The position numbers and the translations under genes were made by a program. Source: Ancylostoma caninum (lineage: Eukaryota > Nematoda > Chromadorea > Rhabditida > Ancylostomatidae). From it: a stretch of 64,000 nt of DNA. The notes beneath the pieces were generated by a model. That model was not told where the DNA came from and ran no database searches. It saw only the letters and a program-made list of their open reading frames with translations. The stretch spans positions 1,240,001-1,304,000 of the forward strand of contig JBAJFG010000621.1 of NCBI GenBank assembly GCA_037903475.1, in the 5' to 3' direction. The number at the start of each line of letters is the position of its first letter. Within the stretch, counting starts at the first letter, position 1. This document shows, in pieces, positions 46,038-57,414 of the stretch.

Positions 46038-46288
46038 GCCGCTATAGTCCTCGAGGACTGTAGCACCTTGCGTCGCCGTCGCCGGCGACTGTGAGGCCGA
46101 TACGCATTGATTGTGGGCGGAGCGGCGGCGGCGGCCGCCGTCGCCGGCGACTGGCGATCTCCAATATCGGCGGTCGCCAATGTTGGCGACTGCGGCGCCG
46201 GTGCGTATCGACTGGTCGCCAACATTGGCGGCCGCCGTCGCCGGCGACGGCGACGCAAGGTGCTATACTCCTCGAGGAGTACAGCGGC
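46038..46288. mobile_element. GC-rich foldback element with CCTCGAGG palindromes
   Basis: The arms of 52 bp differ at four positions, start GCCGCT and end in CGTCGCCGTCGCCGGCGAC. Each arm contains its own palindrome: AGTCCTCGAGGACT on the left (46045-46058) and ACTCCTCGAGGAGT on the right. The interior repeats TCGCCGGCGA and TCGCCAACATTGGCGA-like words. 251 bp, very GC-rich in an A+T-rich setting. No coding capacity is claimed, although frames of 60-85 codons exist. Confidence 0.8.
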
Positions 46289-46299
46289 TACCTTAGAGA

Positions 46300-48585
46300 G
46301 TTTTCATCTTTGTACTGGTACTAAGTATTTTATACTCAAAGCAAATAGTGCACATATCTCATAATTTTATTTTGAGTTATACATCTCTATATCCTGATTG
46401 ATACGTATTATTTACAACACAGCTCACATTTTTTGGAAAAAGTACGAAAGGTAGTGCAAAGCATTCGGACCAACCAAACGTGTAGTAGTTTTGTTAGAAA
46501 TTTAGTATTAGATACAATTGAATATATGGTTCCATTATTGTTTATCGTTTATTGTTTATTGTTTATTATTTGCACTCATTAATCATACCGGCGTCATAAT
46601 CTGATGAATATCTAGCCTCACGTGCGAAGAGTTCGGCTGATTTCTTCACATCTCCATCGAACTGCTTCGTCTATTCGCCAGCGAGGTCTTTTCCACAGCA
46701 GTTCCACCCTTCTTGCTCTTGATATTCTTGTTACGTTGATAGTGACGATGTGAGGAGAATCGGTGCTTGCTTTGGCATACGGTCCACGCCTGCCAAAAGC
46801 GTATTGGACCGGGTCCTTGATACTGGTCGTATGTAGTAGGGTGTGGTGGAGGCAGAGGCTGGAGAGGACCGACCGCCCCCGGTCACACACGGTGCAGAAG
46901 TGATTCCATTATTATCGTATAGGAATTCGTTCGCATATCACTGCACTATTTCAGCTCCAGAAATTTTTTTTCAGCGATTTGCATTTTTTGTGGTCCGAAT
47001 CCCTTCCTTTGCAACAATTCAGCCCTTCCTGCTTTCTAGAATGTTTACTTCATCCCTTAATATAGCGGCAGCGTCATATCTTAGTGATCATTCATAGCTG
47101 TAAACAACCCTCAGTGGATATTCTCCTATTAAGGTGTTTACAGCGCTTGTAAGACGTTGAATAGATGCTCAGACATTCCGATTATACCAATACACAATAC
47201 ATGCATGCATGTCTCCCAAGTTCAACAAGCATTAATGCCACCTGCAAATGTAGGCGGGTTGTCAAAGATGCCGTCGCTTACCATACCCTACTTATTTGGA
47301 GTTTTGTGAAGGAGCTGACGAATTTGTAAGAGCTGACGAACTTGCAGATTCAAGCGTGCACAGCAACTCGCAACAAATGTGATGCTATTCCTTTTAACGA
47401 AATTAATTTAGAAAGCTGAAAGGCTAGCCAGCTCAGCAACAGAATCAAACGTCATGAAAAACGCATGGAAATTTGATAGTTTGCCACCAAGAGGCTGTTT
47501 GAAATAGTTAATGCGTGCCGTTAACGTTTGATATTTGCTGCAGATCTTGATAACGTGTACTTCTGATTATCCCATCAAGAATCTGGTAATGTTAGAAAAT
47601 TTAGAATAGGAAGCGAAGGTGTTAATACTTCAAATTTGGATTGGTTTTGAAAAATGGCCAAACGCAGACTTCAGAATATTCTTATCCTCCACATTCTTCA
47701 AGCAATGAGCTGTAATTGACGTCTCGTGGGACATATAAAGGCCCCTTCGATAAGATTTTTTTGAAAAAAAATTGTGGACGAGTCGAGGGACACACTCGGG
47801 TTGTATGATTTTAAATCTTCTCTAACTAGAGGCCCTGAACTGGCACGTTTGCAAGCATTCCACTGTGGTCTGAGCTCATGGTCAGTTGGGTACTTTGGAT
47901 TGCCCATAATAATAGATAATCCATCCGGAAAATGTGTATTTCAATAATCAAGATCAAAACAGCAGTTGGAAGCGTGAAACACTGACCTGAGATATTCATA
48001 AGAATTTCTTGTGTCTAATCCTCTCACCAGGATAGTTTCCTTAATCCCTCTGCCCCCACTACCTCTCCTTCGTTTATTTGGTGCAGCAAATAAATTCAAT
48101 CGTGGGTGCATATGCGTATACGCAGCCAAATCACTGAATTCATAAATACATCATCTGGTTGAATATATTCTATCGAAGGATGTTCCTAAATAATATATTC
48201 CATTTCGGAACGTTACACAAGATAGTAATAGCAAACAAACGACGCTTAGGATGCCTATTGAAGCAAATTAATTTGTATTTTATTTGAACTCTCAGTGCAG
48301 GAATGGAAACGACAAGAAATGCGTTTCGAAGGGAAACAACAGCCCCCATTCTAATTCAGTCAATGCGGACCGAATGCTCAAAATTCTCTGAAATTGTAAA
48401 ATGTGTCAAATAAATAACTTATGCCTGCTTGAGAAAAATGTTGGTATCGCTCAAGTTCCTTTCGTGAAGAAGCGCCAAATATCAAAACATGTTGAAATTA
48501 CGCATGTTTTATGGAGACCTAAAGTTGATTTAGCGTGCATGAAGTTTGCACTTGTGCATGATGTACACATGACGGTATCGTGCTG
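46300..48585. other. Unassigned stretch
   Basis: TTTATTG is repeated four times at 46539-46567. A 90-codon minus frame (46618-46890) and shorter ones are not recognised. Confidence 0.35.
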
Positions 48586-48587
48586 TA

Positions 48588-51043
48588 CAGTCGCGCCGCT
48601 AGAAAGTGAAAATTTTCGCGGTATTCGCGGGATTTGCGGGATTTTTGTATTACTTCTTTCAGAATTAAAATTTTTCAAAATAAAAAGAACTATGTGATGT
48701 AGAATGACATTCTGCATCTATTCGTACCTCGGCCACGCTTCACCTTTGCGGCTGTGACCAAATATTTCGGAAACTTCGTTAATTGCTTTGACCCCGCCCA
48801 CTAATTAAGGTCAAGCGGGGAAAACTCCATAATTTTTTCCTCTCTAAACTGATAGTCTACATACACTTTGGAGATTTTTTATCACATCCAATGAGTTCAC
48901 TAGGGGATGACGAACAGTCTGATGTGAAAACTATTTAATGGCTTTACAACTTTCCAATTCTGAAAAATAGCAGGTTTTCAATGTTATCTATCAAGTTTTT
49001 AACTCATAGGCCAACTGCAAGGCATTCATTTCAATTTCACTATATGCCGGAGAAGGGTACAGTGAGCTGCATAGGGTAAATCTTAGCTCGTTTCCAATCT
49101 CGTTTCGGAAATCCGTTGCAGAGTTGGCAACGTGTCGAATTTTCTTCTAAACTCATGCAGATAGACAAACAAAAAATTTCGTTCGTTAAAATCCTCATGT
49201 GATAATTTTGCAATGATGGATAGAACTCTCAGCCCTGTGACAGATGCACATGTTTTTCCCCTGAAAAAGGAGTGACGGGTCTTTCCAGTGGGTTTAGAGG
49301 TTGCCGAAAATTACATGTTCCGAGATTCATTTGTTTACCTACAGTGTACTGTTGATTCAGAGTCAATCTTTTCTCATTAATCAAAATCATAACCAAATAC
49401 TCTATCGTACTATGGTGTTTCCAGGTTGTCATAACTACTTTGACCTTTTCTCAATTCTGGGCACAAAGGTTCACTCGCACCTGCCTCACGGATGCTCCAG
49501 GGTGGCGGTATATGTTGGCACCTCAAACTGCGGATCCAAGGTCATTTGACCTTCCAAATGTTGTCATATGACTCTATTCTACACTAGCAGCTTATGTGCT
49601 TCAATTCTCCATTGAAAAGCTCGAAAAGCAAAATCACGGAAAAGCGATTTTTCCTGAATTTGAAATCGATTTTCTCACAGCAGAAACATTCTTCTGTCTT
49701 TCTTCTCTCTGTAACATAGTTCCAATACATTGCAGTTTTCAAAATTTATGCTAGGCTACGCTCATTTCCTTCTGATCGCAAGAGAGACTCCTGTAAACGT
49801 GACAGATTACACAATCAGTTGTGCATTTAGACAAACTTCGGAAGTAATTTTCTCTAGTTTTAAGTGAAAATTGGTTAGAGGTAGTGGAGAGATATGTACG
49901 ATTTCTTTTATACTTCAGCGAGAAAGTGATAGGAGGAGGGTTACGTTTTGCTCACGAAAGAAAATCGATTTAAAAATCGTGAAAAATCGCTTTTTCGTGA
50001 TTTTGCATTTCGAGCTTTTCAATGGAGAATTGAAGCACATAAGCTGCTAGTGTAGAATAGAGTCATATGACAACATTTGGAAGGTCAAATGACCTTGGAT
50101 CCGCAGTTTGAGGTGCCAACATATACCGCCACCCTGGAGCATCCGTGAGGCAGGTGCGAGTGAACCTTTGTGCCCAGAATTGAGAAAAGGTCAAAGTAGT
50201 TATGACAACCTGGAAACACCATAGTACGATAGAGTATTTGGTTATGATTTTGATTAATGAGAAAAGATTGACTCTGAATCAACAGTACACTGTAGGTAAA
50301 CAAATGAATCTCGGAACATGTAATTTTCGGCAACCTCTAAACCCACTGGAAAGACCCGTCACTCCTTTTTCAGGGGAAAAAACATGTGCATCTGTCACAG
50401 GGCTGAGAGTTCTATCCATCATTGCAAAATTATCACATGAGGATTTTAACGAACGAAATTTTTTGTTTGTCTATCTGCATGAGTTTAGAAGAAAATTCGA
50501 CACGTTGCCAACTCTGCAACGGATTTCCGAAACGAGATTGGAAACGAGCTAAGATTTACCCTATGCAGCTCACTGTACCCTTCTCCGGCATATAGTGAAA
50601 TTGAAATGAATGCCTTGCAGTTGGCCTATGAGTTAAAAACTTGATAGATAACATTGAAAACCTGCTATTTTTCAGAATTGGAAAGTTGTAAAGCCATTAA
50701 ATAATTTTCACATCAGACTGTTCACCATCCCCTAGTGAACTCATTGGATGTGATGAAAAATCTCCAAAGTGTAGACTATCAGTTTAGAGAGGAAAAAATT
50801 ATGGAGTTTTCCCCGTTTGACCCTAATTAGTGGGGTGGGTCAAAGCAATTAACGAAGTTTCCGAAATATTTGGTAACAGCCGCAAAGGTGAAGCGTGGCC
50901 GAGGTACGAATAGATGCAGAATGCCATTCTACATCACATAGTTCTTTTTATTTCGAAAAATTTCAATTCTGAAAGAAGTTATACAGAAATCCCGCAAATC
51001 CCGCGAATAGCGCGAAAATTTTCACATTCTACCGACGTGACTG
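48588..51043. mobile_element. Giant foldback element with Tc1-type ends
   Basis: The left arm 48588-49677 and right arm about 49956-51043 are inverted copies of about 1.09 kb round a 279-bp centre. The ends read CAGTCGCGCCGCTAGAA and (minus) CAGTCACGTCGGTAGAA, flanked by TA (48586-48587, 51044-51045). The inner parts of the arms are almost identical: an 82-codon frame at 49301-49549 is repeated exactly at 50085-50333 on the other strand. The outer parts have small indels and substitutions. No transposase is visible. Confidence 0.92.
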
Positions 51044-51049
51044 TAAATT

Positions 51050-53630
51050 TCGCTTCAACCACGATTTCTTTTTTATGTCGCCTAGAAGTCAGTGCCGATG
51101 CATGCATATTCATCACAAATTTTCAACATTTCTACGCTGCTCTTTTACAAATATGAGATGGTTGCTGAACATGACGGGTCACTAGCGATTCATCTCATTA
51201 GAATATGATAACAATATTGTAAAACAACGAGTGTGATTGTGTAGAGAGGTGATGGTTTCACATACTTGCTATCCAAGATTTCCACAAAGGAATAGGAGCA
51301 CTTATGTTGAATATGTTTGTAGAGAAGATCGAGAACCGACGGTCGCGCCGCGGAATCAGCTTCACTGACCGTCGATCACTGTCGCTTTTTCGTAATTCCT
51401 TTAGAATTGCTCCAGTCAAAAACAGGGGAAAAATAGATTCCTCTTGACGAGATCTTCCCAGTGGTTTACTCAATGTGATAAATGCTCGGATCCTTGTTCA
51501 GTCGATATATCGATTGAAGTCGCGTACCGTACCACATTAGTAGAGCGGAAATACGCGCTATGAACTGGAAGAAATTTAATTACTTCAGTCAAATTGAAGC
51601 AAAAATTCTCGACACCAATCATGTAGGAGCCGAACCTAGCAGGCTCCTTTCCGGGATATCCTATCTTCAGCGAAGTTGTTGATAGACGATGTCAATGGCG
51701 CAGATGTGGCAAATTTTAATGCTGAATAAATTGAAGGGTCAAGAAAACTCTTTGTATACGTGGTTTATTACTCTCAATGTTACTTCTGTCCAACATGACA
51801 AAACTCTGCTGTTCCATATGGAAATTTCGATGTTGATGGAGGTACTGCTCGCTAGTGAGATAAGCTATCTATCGATCTCCGAAGAGAAACCGGTGAACGA
51901 TGCCATTTGCACCTCGGAGTTATGTAATTGATGTAGCTCCAGCCGCCCTAATTTGTCAGTAAGGGTTACTTCCATTTCGGTAAGAACTTGGCCGTATTCC
52001 CATATCCATCCGTCGCAGGTCTACTAGAGCGCTGAGGCATAGACACGACACGAAAACATATAGGTTTTGAAAGGTTTCGTCAAGATCCTACGCGAAAATA
52101 AGGCGATTTTGAGAGCCATGATTTTAGCGCTGTCGGCTGCAGCAAAGTGTCCTGCTGGGTCGCGGGTTGGCGCCTCTGTGATTGATCTCAGATTCAATGC
52201 CTTCTCACAGAATTCTTCTTTGCAAAATGCTCATATTGGATTTAAAAAGATTCCTTGTGCGCGTGAAAGAAAGCCTGAAAATTCCGGCCAGTTGCAGACA
52301 TTTAGCGGGAATAAAACTTGTACATAAGTGGCAGCCACTATTTAGCACACCTACGATTTTTGGACCTCAGAATTTTTTGCATAAATGAGCCCCAGGACAA
52401 GCAGCCAAAACGAAGTTCAAGGAGCATGTGGTGAAGCTCTACGGGCTCTATTTCTATTGCTTACTACGGGCAAGAGTTGGTTGGAACTGGATTAAAAAAT
52501 AAAATTTCAATTTTGTCAGTTTTCTCCAACTATGTAGGTATAAAAGTTTTGTATCTACTTATGGAGAAAAGTGACGTGGTGATTTAAATTGAGCACTTTT
52601 CTTCTCAACATATACCTACAAACTTTAGCATACTCTTCATACCAGCTGAAGCCAAGGATAGAAATAAACTGTCCAGTTTGCCGGAAATTTCATTTTATCG
52701 AATCTCGAGAATAATGGGAAAATCGGAATTTTTCGATGATTATGTAAGTTCCTGTAAGTGGTACAAATCGGTGAAATATCAGCAAACGAAGTGCATGCTT
52801 TCTGCTTGTAATCACTATGAATCCCTCTTTTCCGCAATTTTTTAGCCATGTTGGCGATCTTTGTTCTTCCTTGAGGTGAAAAACCGCATTAAAACTACTT
52901 TCGCCTTATTCGCACTAATATCGAGAATTAAATCACGTTAGGGAGAGACGAAAATATCTCCAAAAATACTGCATTTAAGCTCAAAATGCAAAGAATGGGT
53001 GCAGTTCCATTCAGCAACACTTCCTGGGCTAGTATCCAATATGCTTTATTCATTTGGATAAACGCGCTCTAGTGGATATATTGGTGTGTTTCAGTGAATC
53101 TGCTATCCAATAAAAACACATCCGCGGATATGCGAATCCACTCGTTTCACTACATGATCTCTTTTCCCGGTTGATTTCCACTTCCATTGTCTGCTCCATC
53201 TTCCTTTCGTGTTATCACTCACCGAGACACAGCAATTGCGCTAAGAAATGAACACGTGGATGGTTGAGTTACACTGGATAGCAGAGTGGATAAAAACCAG
53301 TGGGGATGAGTGTGCATACGTATGTAGTAACGGTCATCCTGATTCAGTACTGTTCCTTTGGAGCCACATCACTTTATCATCACGCAACACCGGCGTGAAA
53401 GTATCCCCAGACTTCGCCAGTTCAAAATGAATAGAGATCAACCGGCGATATAAGAGATAAGGGCCATGGAAGAGTTACGTATCGACTGCCACATTACATC
53501 GCCATGAATGGCTGTCAAACGGAGCTCACCTACTCACGAAGATGTGCCTAAAATGAACTGGCGATGTGAGTGGTAGCGATAGTGGAAATGATGCCTATTG
53601 ATTGTCACGCCCCATTTATTATCATCCTTC
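51050..53630. other. Unassigned stretch
   Basis: Frames up to 86 codons occur, none recognised. A short inverted pair (CGCCAGTTCA at about 53416 and TGAACTGGCG at about 53553) is too short to call an element. Confidence 0.35.
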
Positions 53631-53639
53631 TGACGTCTG

Positions 53640-53880
53640 GGGTCTCCTCATTCACTTTATCCATGTGGCGATCGCCGCGATTGCTGGCGAAGTCTGCCGA
53701 TACTTTGAGCTGATGCGAAGACGGGCGCGTAGCGGTGTAAGCCTGGGTTGGTTTCACTCACCAGTGCATGGAACTGTTGCCGCTCTGCGAATGTTTTATT
53801 CAGGGCATGAATAAAGCTGTTATCGGGCAGCAGCGCAATGCAACCGCTTTTGCACCAGCTCGCGCTAAATATGTGCGTAG
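53640..53880. other. Segment with bacterial-like composition
   Basis: Bases 53640-53880 are clearly richer in GC than the flanks and contain GGCGATCGCCGCG, GCTGGCGAAG, TGATGCGAAGACGG and CGGGCAGCAGCGCAATGC. On both strands the segment is open for about 60 codons: plus VAIAAIAGEVCRYFELMRRR, minus LLPDNSFIHALNKTFAERQQ. This resembles enterobacterial coding DNA in style, but I cannot name a gene. It may be a transferred fragment, a contaminant joint or chance. Confidence 0.3.
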
Positions 53881-53967
53881 AAATAGTGATATGGCAGGAA
53901 AGAAAACAACTTTGAATTAGAATGACCGCGAGTATATCCGCTGTGTTTTCCATCTCACAAACAAATA

Positions 53968-54685
53968 TTAGGTTGAGGAATTATAAATGTCCGCTGACTT
54001 TGTGCTCATATTTCTCAAATGCATTCGCTTTTTTCGAAGGTGAGTGTGTGTTCGTTTTGAAGAGCAATCAATTCCGCATCTACTAATACATTAAATGCTT
54101 ACATTCCTTCATCATTCGATTTTTAAATAAATTTGAAGGTGACAGATCAGAAGTGTTGAATTTTCAGCTGCATGTTGTACAACCTTGGATAAGGGACATC
54201 TCCTGTAGACCTGCACCAAACTTCATGAAATGCCGTCAGAGAAAGTTTGTTCTGCTCCTCGGTCACATCCGTGCAGAAAACGACTGCACGAAAATATCTC
54301 AAACTTGGGTAATTGAACCAAAATTCACGATGCCAATCAGTTTTTCGACTGCATGCATTTCAAAATTTGGATTTCGGTGTCCTTCAAATTACCGCCTCAT
54401 AGCCTAGGTCTGACACTACCAAAATTTTGGTTGTGTCCATGGACCAATCGTTCCTTGGAGGAGAAAAACTTCAAAAAGTTTGACGGAACCAAAATTAGGA
54501 TGGGTCAACATTTTGATTAACAGCAAGCAGAACTCTATAACTAGAGCATTGGTTTCCTGTGTGGAAGAAGCCGAAGAGTCACTGATTAAGAAAAAGAGTA
54601 TATCTTGGATTGGGCTATTGAACCTTTGTCCCGACAAAAATTTTTATTTGCTCCTCAAACGGACGTTTATAATTCCTCAACCTAA
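53968..54685 (+). mobile_element. Mariner-like element, same family as 44303-45765
   Basis: The left end is TTAGGTTGAGGAATTATAAA and the right end is its inverse with one change (CGGACGTTTATAATTCCTCA). TA precedes the left end; the right TA is damaged to TT. 718 bp. The 3' third keeps the mariner C-terminal region (GGAGAAAAACTTCAAAAAG and following) in a broken form. The catalytic region is mostly gone. Confidence 0.85.
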
Positions 54686-54689
54686 TTTA

Positions 54690-55170
54690 TTGGATAGGGC
54701 TCATGAGGAGTAGAATGAAGGTAGGAAAGGGAACATTATGTCATATTTCTTGAGTATTGTCCTGGTATCTCATTCCATGCTTGAAATATGGTTTTTAAAT
54801 TTTCACCAGTTGATCGCCCAGAATTGGCAGCGTTTCTAAATATGTGGCAACCAGTGGTGGACGCAGAAAGTGGGCGGGAGGGGTGGGGTTTGAAAAAAAT
54901 GGGGTCTCCGCCGTTTTCGGGACCCAGACGGAAGATAAAATTAATAAAAATATTAATTATAGTAACAAATAACCAATAAAAATTATATTAAAAATAATAA
55001 TAAAAATAAACAAATAAAAATAAACTAATGCAAGACCTTTATTTGTATTGTAGCGAGCGTCCGCCACTGGTGGCCATCACTGTATACTCGCAACAGATCG
55101 AGGTGTAGTAACAATTGTACTAATCAAATCGGCAATTGGAAATGAGTAGGTTAGGGCGATCCGACTGAAA
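54690..55170. other. Unassigned A+T-rich stretch
   Basis: It includes AATAAAAAT-type low-complexity sequence at 54935-55030. No gene or element end was recognised. Confidence 0.35.
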
Positions 55171-55173
55171 TTT

Positions 55174-55757
55174 ATATATAAAACATAGAAACGCTTACGT
55201 CACTTTTTTTCAAAAATCTGGACGGCGCGCATGGGCGCCAAATTCAAACGATAGGAATGCATCTGTAAGCAAGGTGGTGAAGATCTATATATAAAACACT
55301 AGCTGCCGTACCCGGCTTCGCTCGGGTGTTTTACTACCTTGGGTACATCGCACTGCTGAGGCCAATTACTATCACCGATAAATTCATTAACATCTCCATA
55401 TAGGAATGCATCTGCATCCGCCGGCGCTCGAGGAACCTACATGCAAAATTTGGTCCCGATCGGTTCATCCTCCGCGATTTCTATAAGGAACACACAAACA
55501 CACGCACAAACAAGCTTTCACTTTTATATATACAGATAGAAACGCTTACGACACTTTTTTTCCAAAATCTGGACGACGCGCATGGGCGCCAAGTTCAAAC
55601 GATAGGAATGCATCTGTAAGCAAGGTGGTGAAGATCTATATATCTATATATAAAACATAGAAACGCTTACGACACTTTTTTTCAAAAATCTGGACGGCGC
55701 GCATGGGCGCCAAATTCAAACGATAGGAATGTATCTGTAAGCAAGGTGGTGAAGAAG
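55174..55757 (+). repeat. Tandem repeat, 3 units of about 115 bp
   Basis: Units begin near 55174, 55284 and 55643 with T(C)TATATATAAAACATAG, followed by AAACGCTTACG, CTTTTTTTC, GGACGGCGCGCATGGGCGCC and AAGCAAGGTGGTGAAG. The second unit is split by the Helitron at 55299-55536. Starts such as TCTATATATAAAAC resemble Helitron 5' ends, and Helitron-type internal repeats follow at 55830. Confidence 0.85.
55299..55536 (-). mobile_element. 238-bp mini-Helitron with exact empty site
   Basis: Minus strand: TCTGTATATATAAAAGTG at 55536 and, at the other end, the ACCCG..CGGGT hairpin and CTAG (55302-55299). It lies between A (55298) and T (55537) of AAAACA|TAGAAACG. The uninterrupted sequence AAAACATAGAAACG stands in both sister units of the tandem repeat (55181-55193 region and 55653-55666 region), so the insertion point is proven to the base. 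Non-coding. Confidence 0.93.
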
Positions 55758-55829
55758 GGGGCTCGGAGACATGGGACACCATCCGAATAGGGCGGAGGGC
55801 CCAGGATACTGCTCATCGAATGGCATCGA

Positions 55830-56025
55830 CCCGTATATCGATTTATCTATCGATTTTATCGATTTTCCACACTTTAGCCCAATCCGGATTGAAATGGGCA
55901 TACTGGGGTTTTTCACCGCGTTGACCACGAATCTGACAGCCACTTTGCACAGCGGGATTATTGATTTATTGATTTTATCGATTTTTCGCAATTTGTGCTG
56001 CAGTCGTGGGGGAGCCGTATCCATA
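55830..56025 (+). repeat. Helitron-type internal repeats, relic
   Basis: ATCGATTTATCTATCGATTTTATCGATTTT-like sequence occurs at 55838-55866 and again near 55957-55985. Between them lies a GTTGACCACGAATCTGAC form of the shared motif (55921). About one and a half 118-bp units. Confidence 0.65.
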
Positions 56026-56059
56026 GGGCTAATCACTAGTTTAATGAAATTCAAAGAGT

Positions 56060-57410
56060 GAAAAATTGAAAATTGGTTGGGCAGCAAAACCAGATTCGGG
56101 TCACGGGTTCCGAAAGCCTTGGATATCAAATTCAACTGAGTCCTACATTTCTTTTTTTTTTAATTTTATTTTGAGGTATCAGCGGCGTATCTGTTGCAGA
56201 CAAAGTCCCCGGTATTGACCATTTCTACTCCATGAATCTTGTGTTTCGCATTAAACGGAAATGTCGAGATGAATGCGCTTCGAACGGGTAGAATCTTGAA
56301 TAAAATTTTTCATCAGCTATTCTTTTCCTCGTTATTGCATTGTCCTTCCCTTCCTATCTACAAGCGAAATACCTTCTAAGCTTCCTTCAGCAGACGGGCG
56401 AAAACTTCTGAAAAAGCGGTTTTGACAACGATCACGTATTAAAAATACCCGTCAGAACGCATTTCCTCGATTTCTCTCTACGATATTTCGTCATACCACT
56501 TCAACTACCTAGCCACGTATTTTCAGATTAATTGGTTCAGTCTCAAATACCTCACACCATTACATTTCATTACATTATTAAAATGTAATCCTCCTTTTTA
56601 TTTGATGGATTAGTGTATGTTATTGGACTCCCTTGACAACGCACTTTTCATGGACAATAAAAAGCCACTTTTTGAGTTAATAACAAAGGGCGAGGGCTAT
56701 CATTTGTTTCACCATAATGCGAAGTCATATGGTGTGGTACGGTAGTAAGAGCAATAAGGTTCAGCTTGTCTCTTCAACTCATGTGCAGTACATGTCATTA
56801 TGAGACACGTTACAGCTTCGACAGTATGTACATGGTCACAAGAAGTGAAATTTTCATCCATTCGATTGTTTTCATTTTGCAGTGGAATGATTATCGGAGA
56901 TAGTATTCGGCTGCTCCACAGCCATGTCGGATTTCATATACTGACGCTAACAAAACCTGAGGTGCCTGGCACTCTTGAGCTGAGTGCTGTTGTAGCTATA
57001 GAACGCTCATCTCTCGACTTCGCATACTCAGCCACTCCAGGCAACAAGGGAATCGCAGATGACCAACCCTGCAGATGGAGGCGAAAAAATATCTGGAACG
57101 AAACTTTGCCTAAGAAGATGCTTCATAGAATTCAAAATTTTTGTCATCAAGGCGGTAAAAATTATTTTCACAACTCCATAGCTATGGTTCATGAACGCTC
57201 AAGTCAGCGAAAAAGGCTACCAAACCAACTTTCACGTTTTGTGTCCCCTGCAGCAGCGGACGCATGAGGAGGCGACCGGGAGGGGAGGGGGGGGGGGTCG
57301 AGAATGGCTCGCCAAATTTTCGAAATTGCCTTACAACACAAACGAAGAAATTGCATTTTTAATTGTTCATCTTCATTACTATTTTTAGAATAATTTTTAT
57401 CAATTATTTA
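56060..57410. other. Unassigned stretch
   Basis: A 155-codon plus frame (56800-57267) shows no recognisable domain and begins and ends without clear signals. A G run (about 12) lies near 57282. Confidence 0.35.
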
Positions 57411-57414
57411 CCAT

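Noticed and set aside
49301..50333. Two identical 82-codon frames on opposite strands as a duplicated gene
   Set aside because: They are the two arms of the foldback element at 48588-51043; no protein family is recognised.
56800..57267. 155-codon plus-strand frame as a gene
   Set aside because: No recognisable domain, no splice or poly-A context, and composition like the surrounding DNA.
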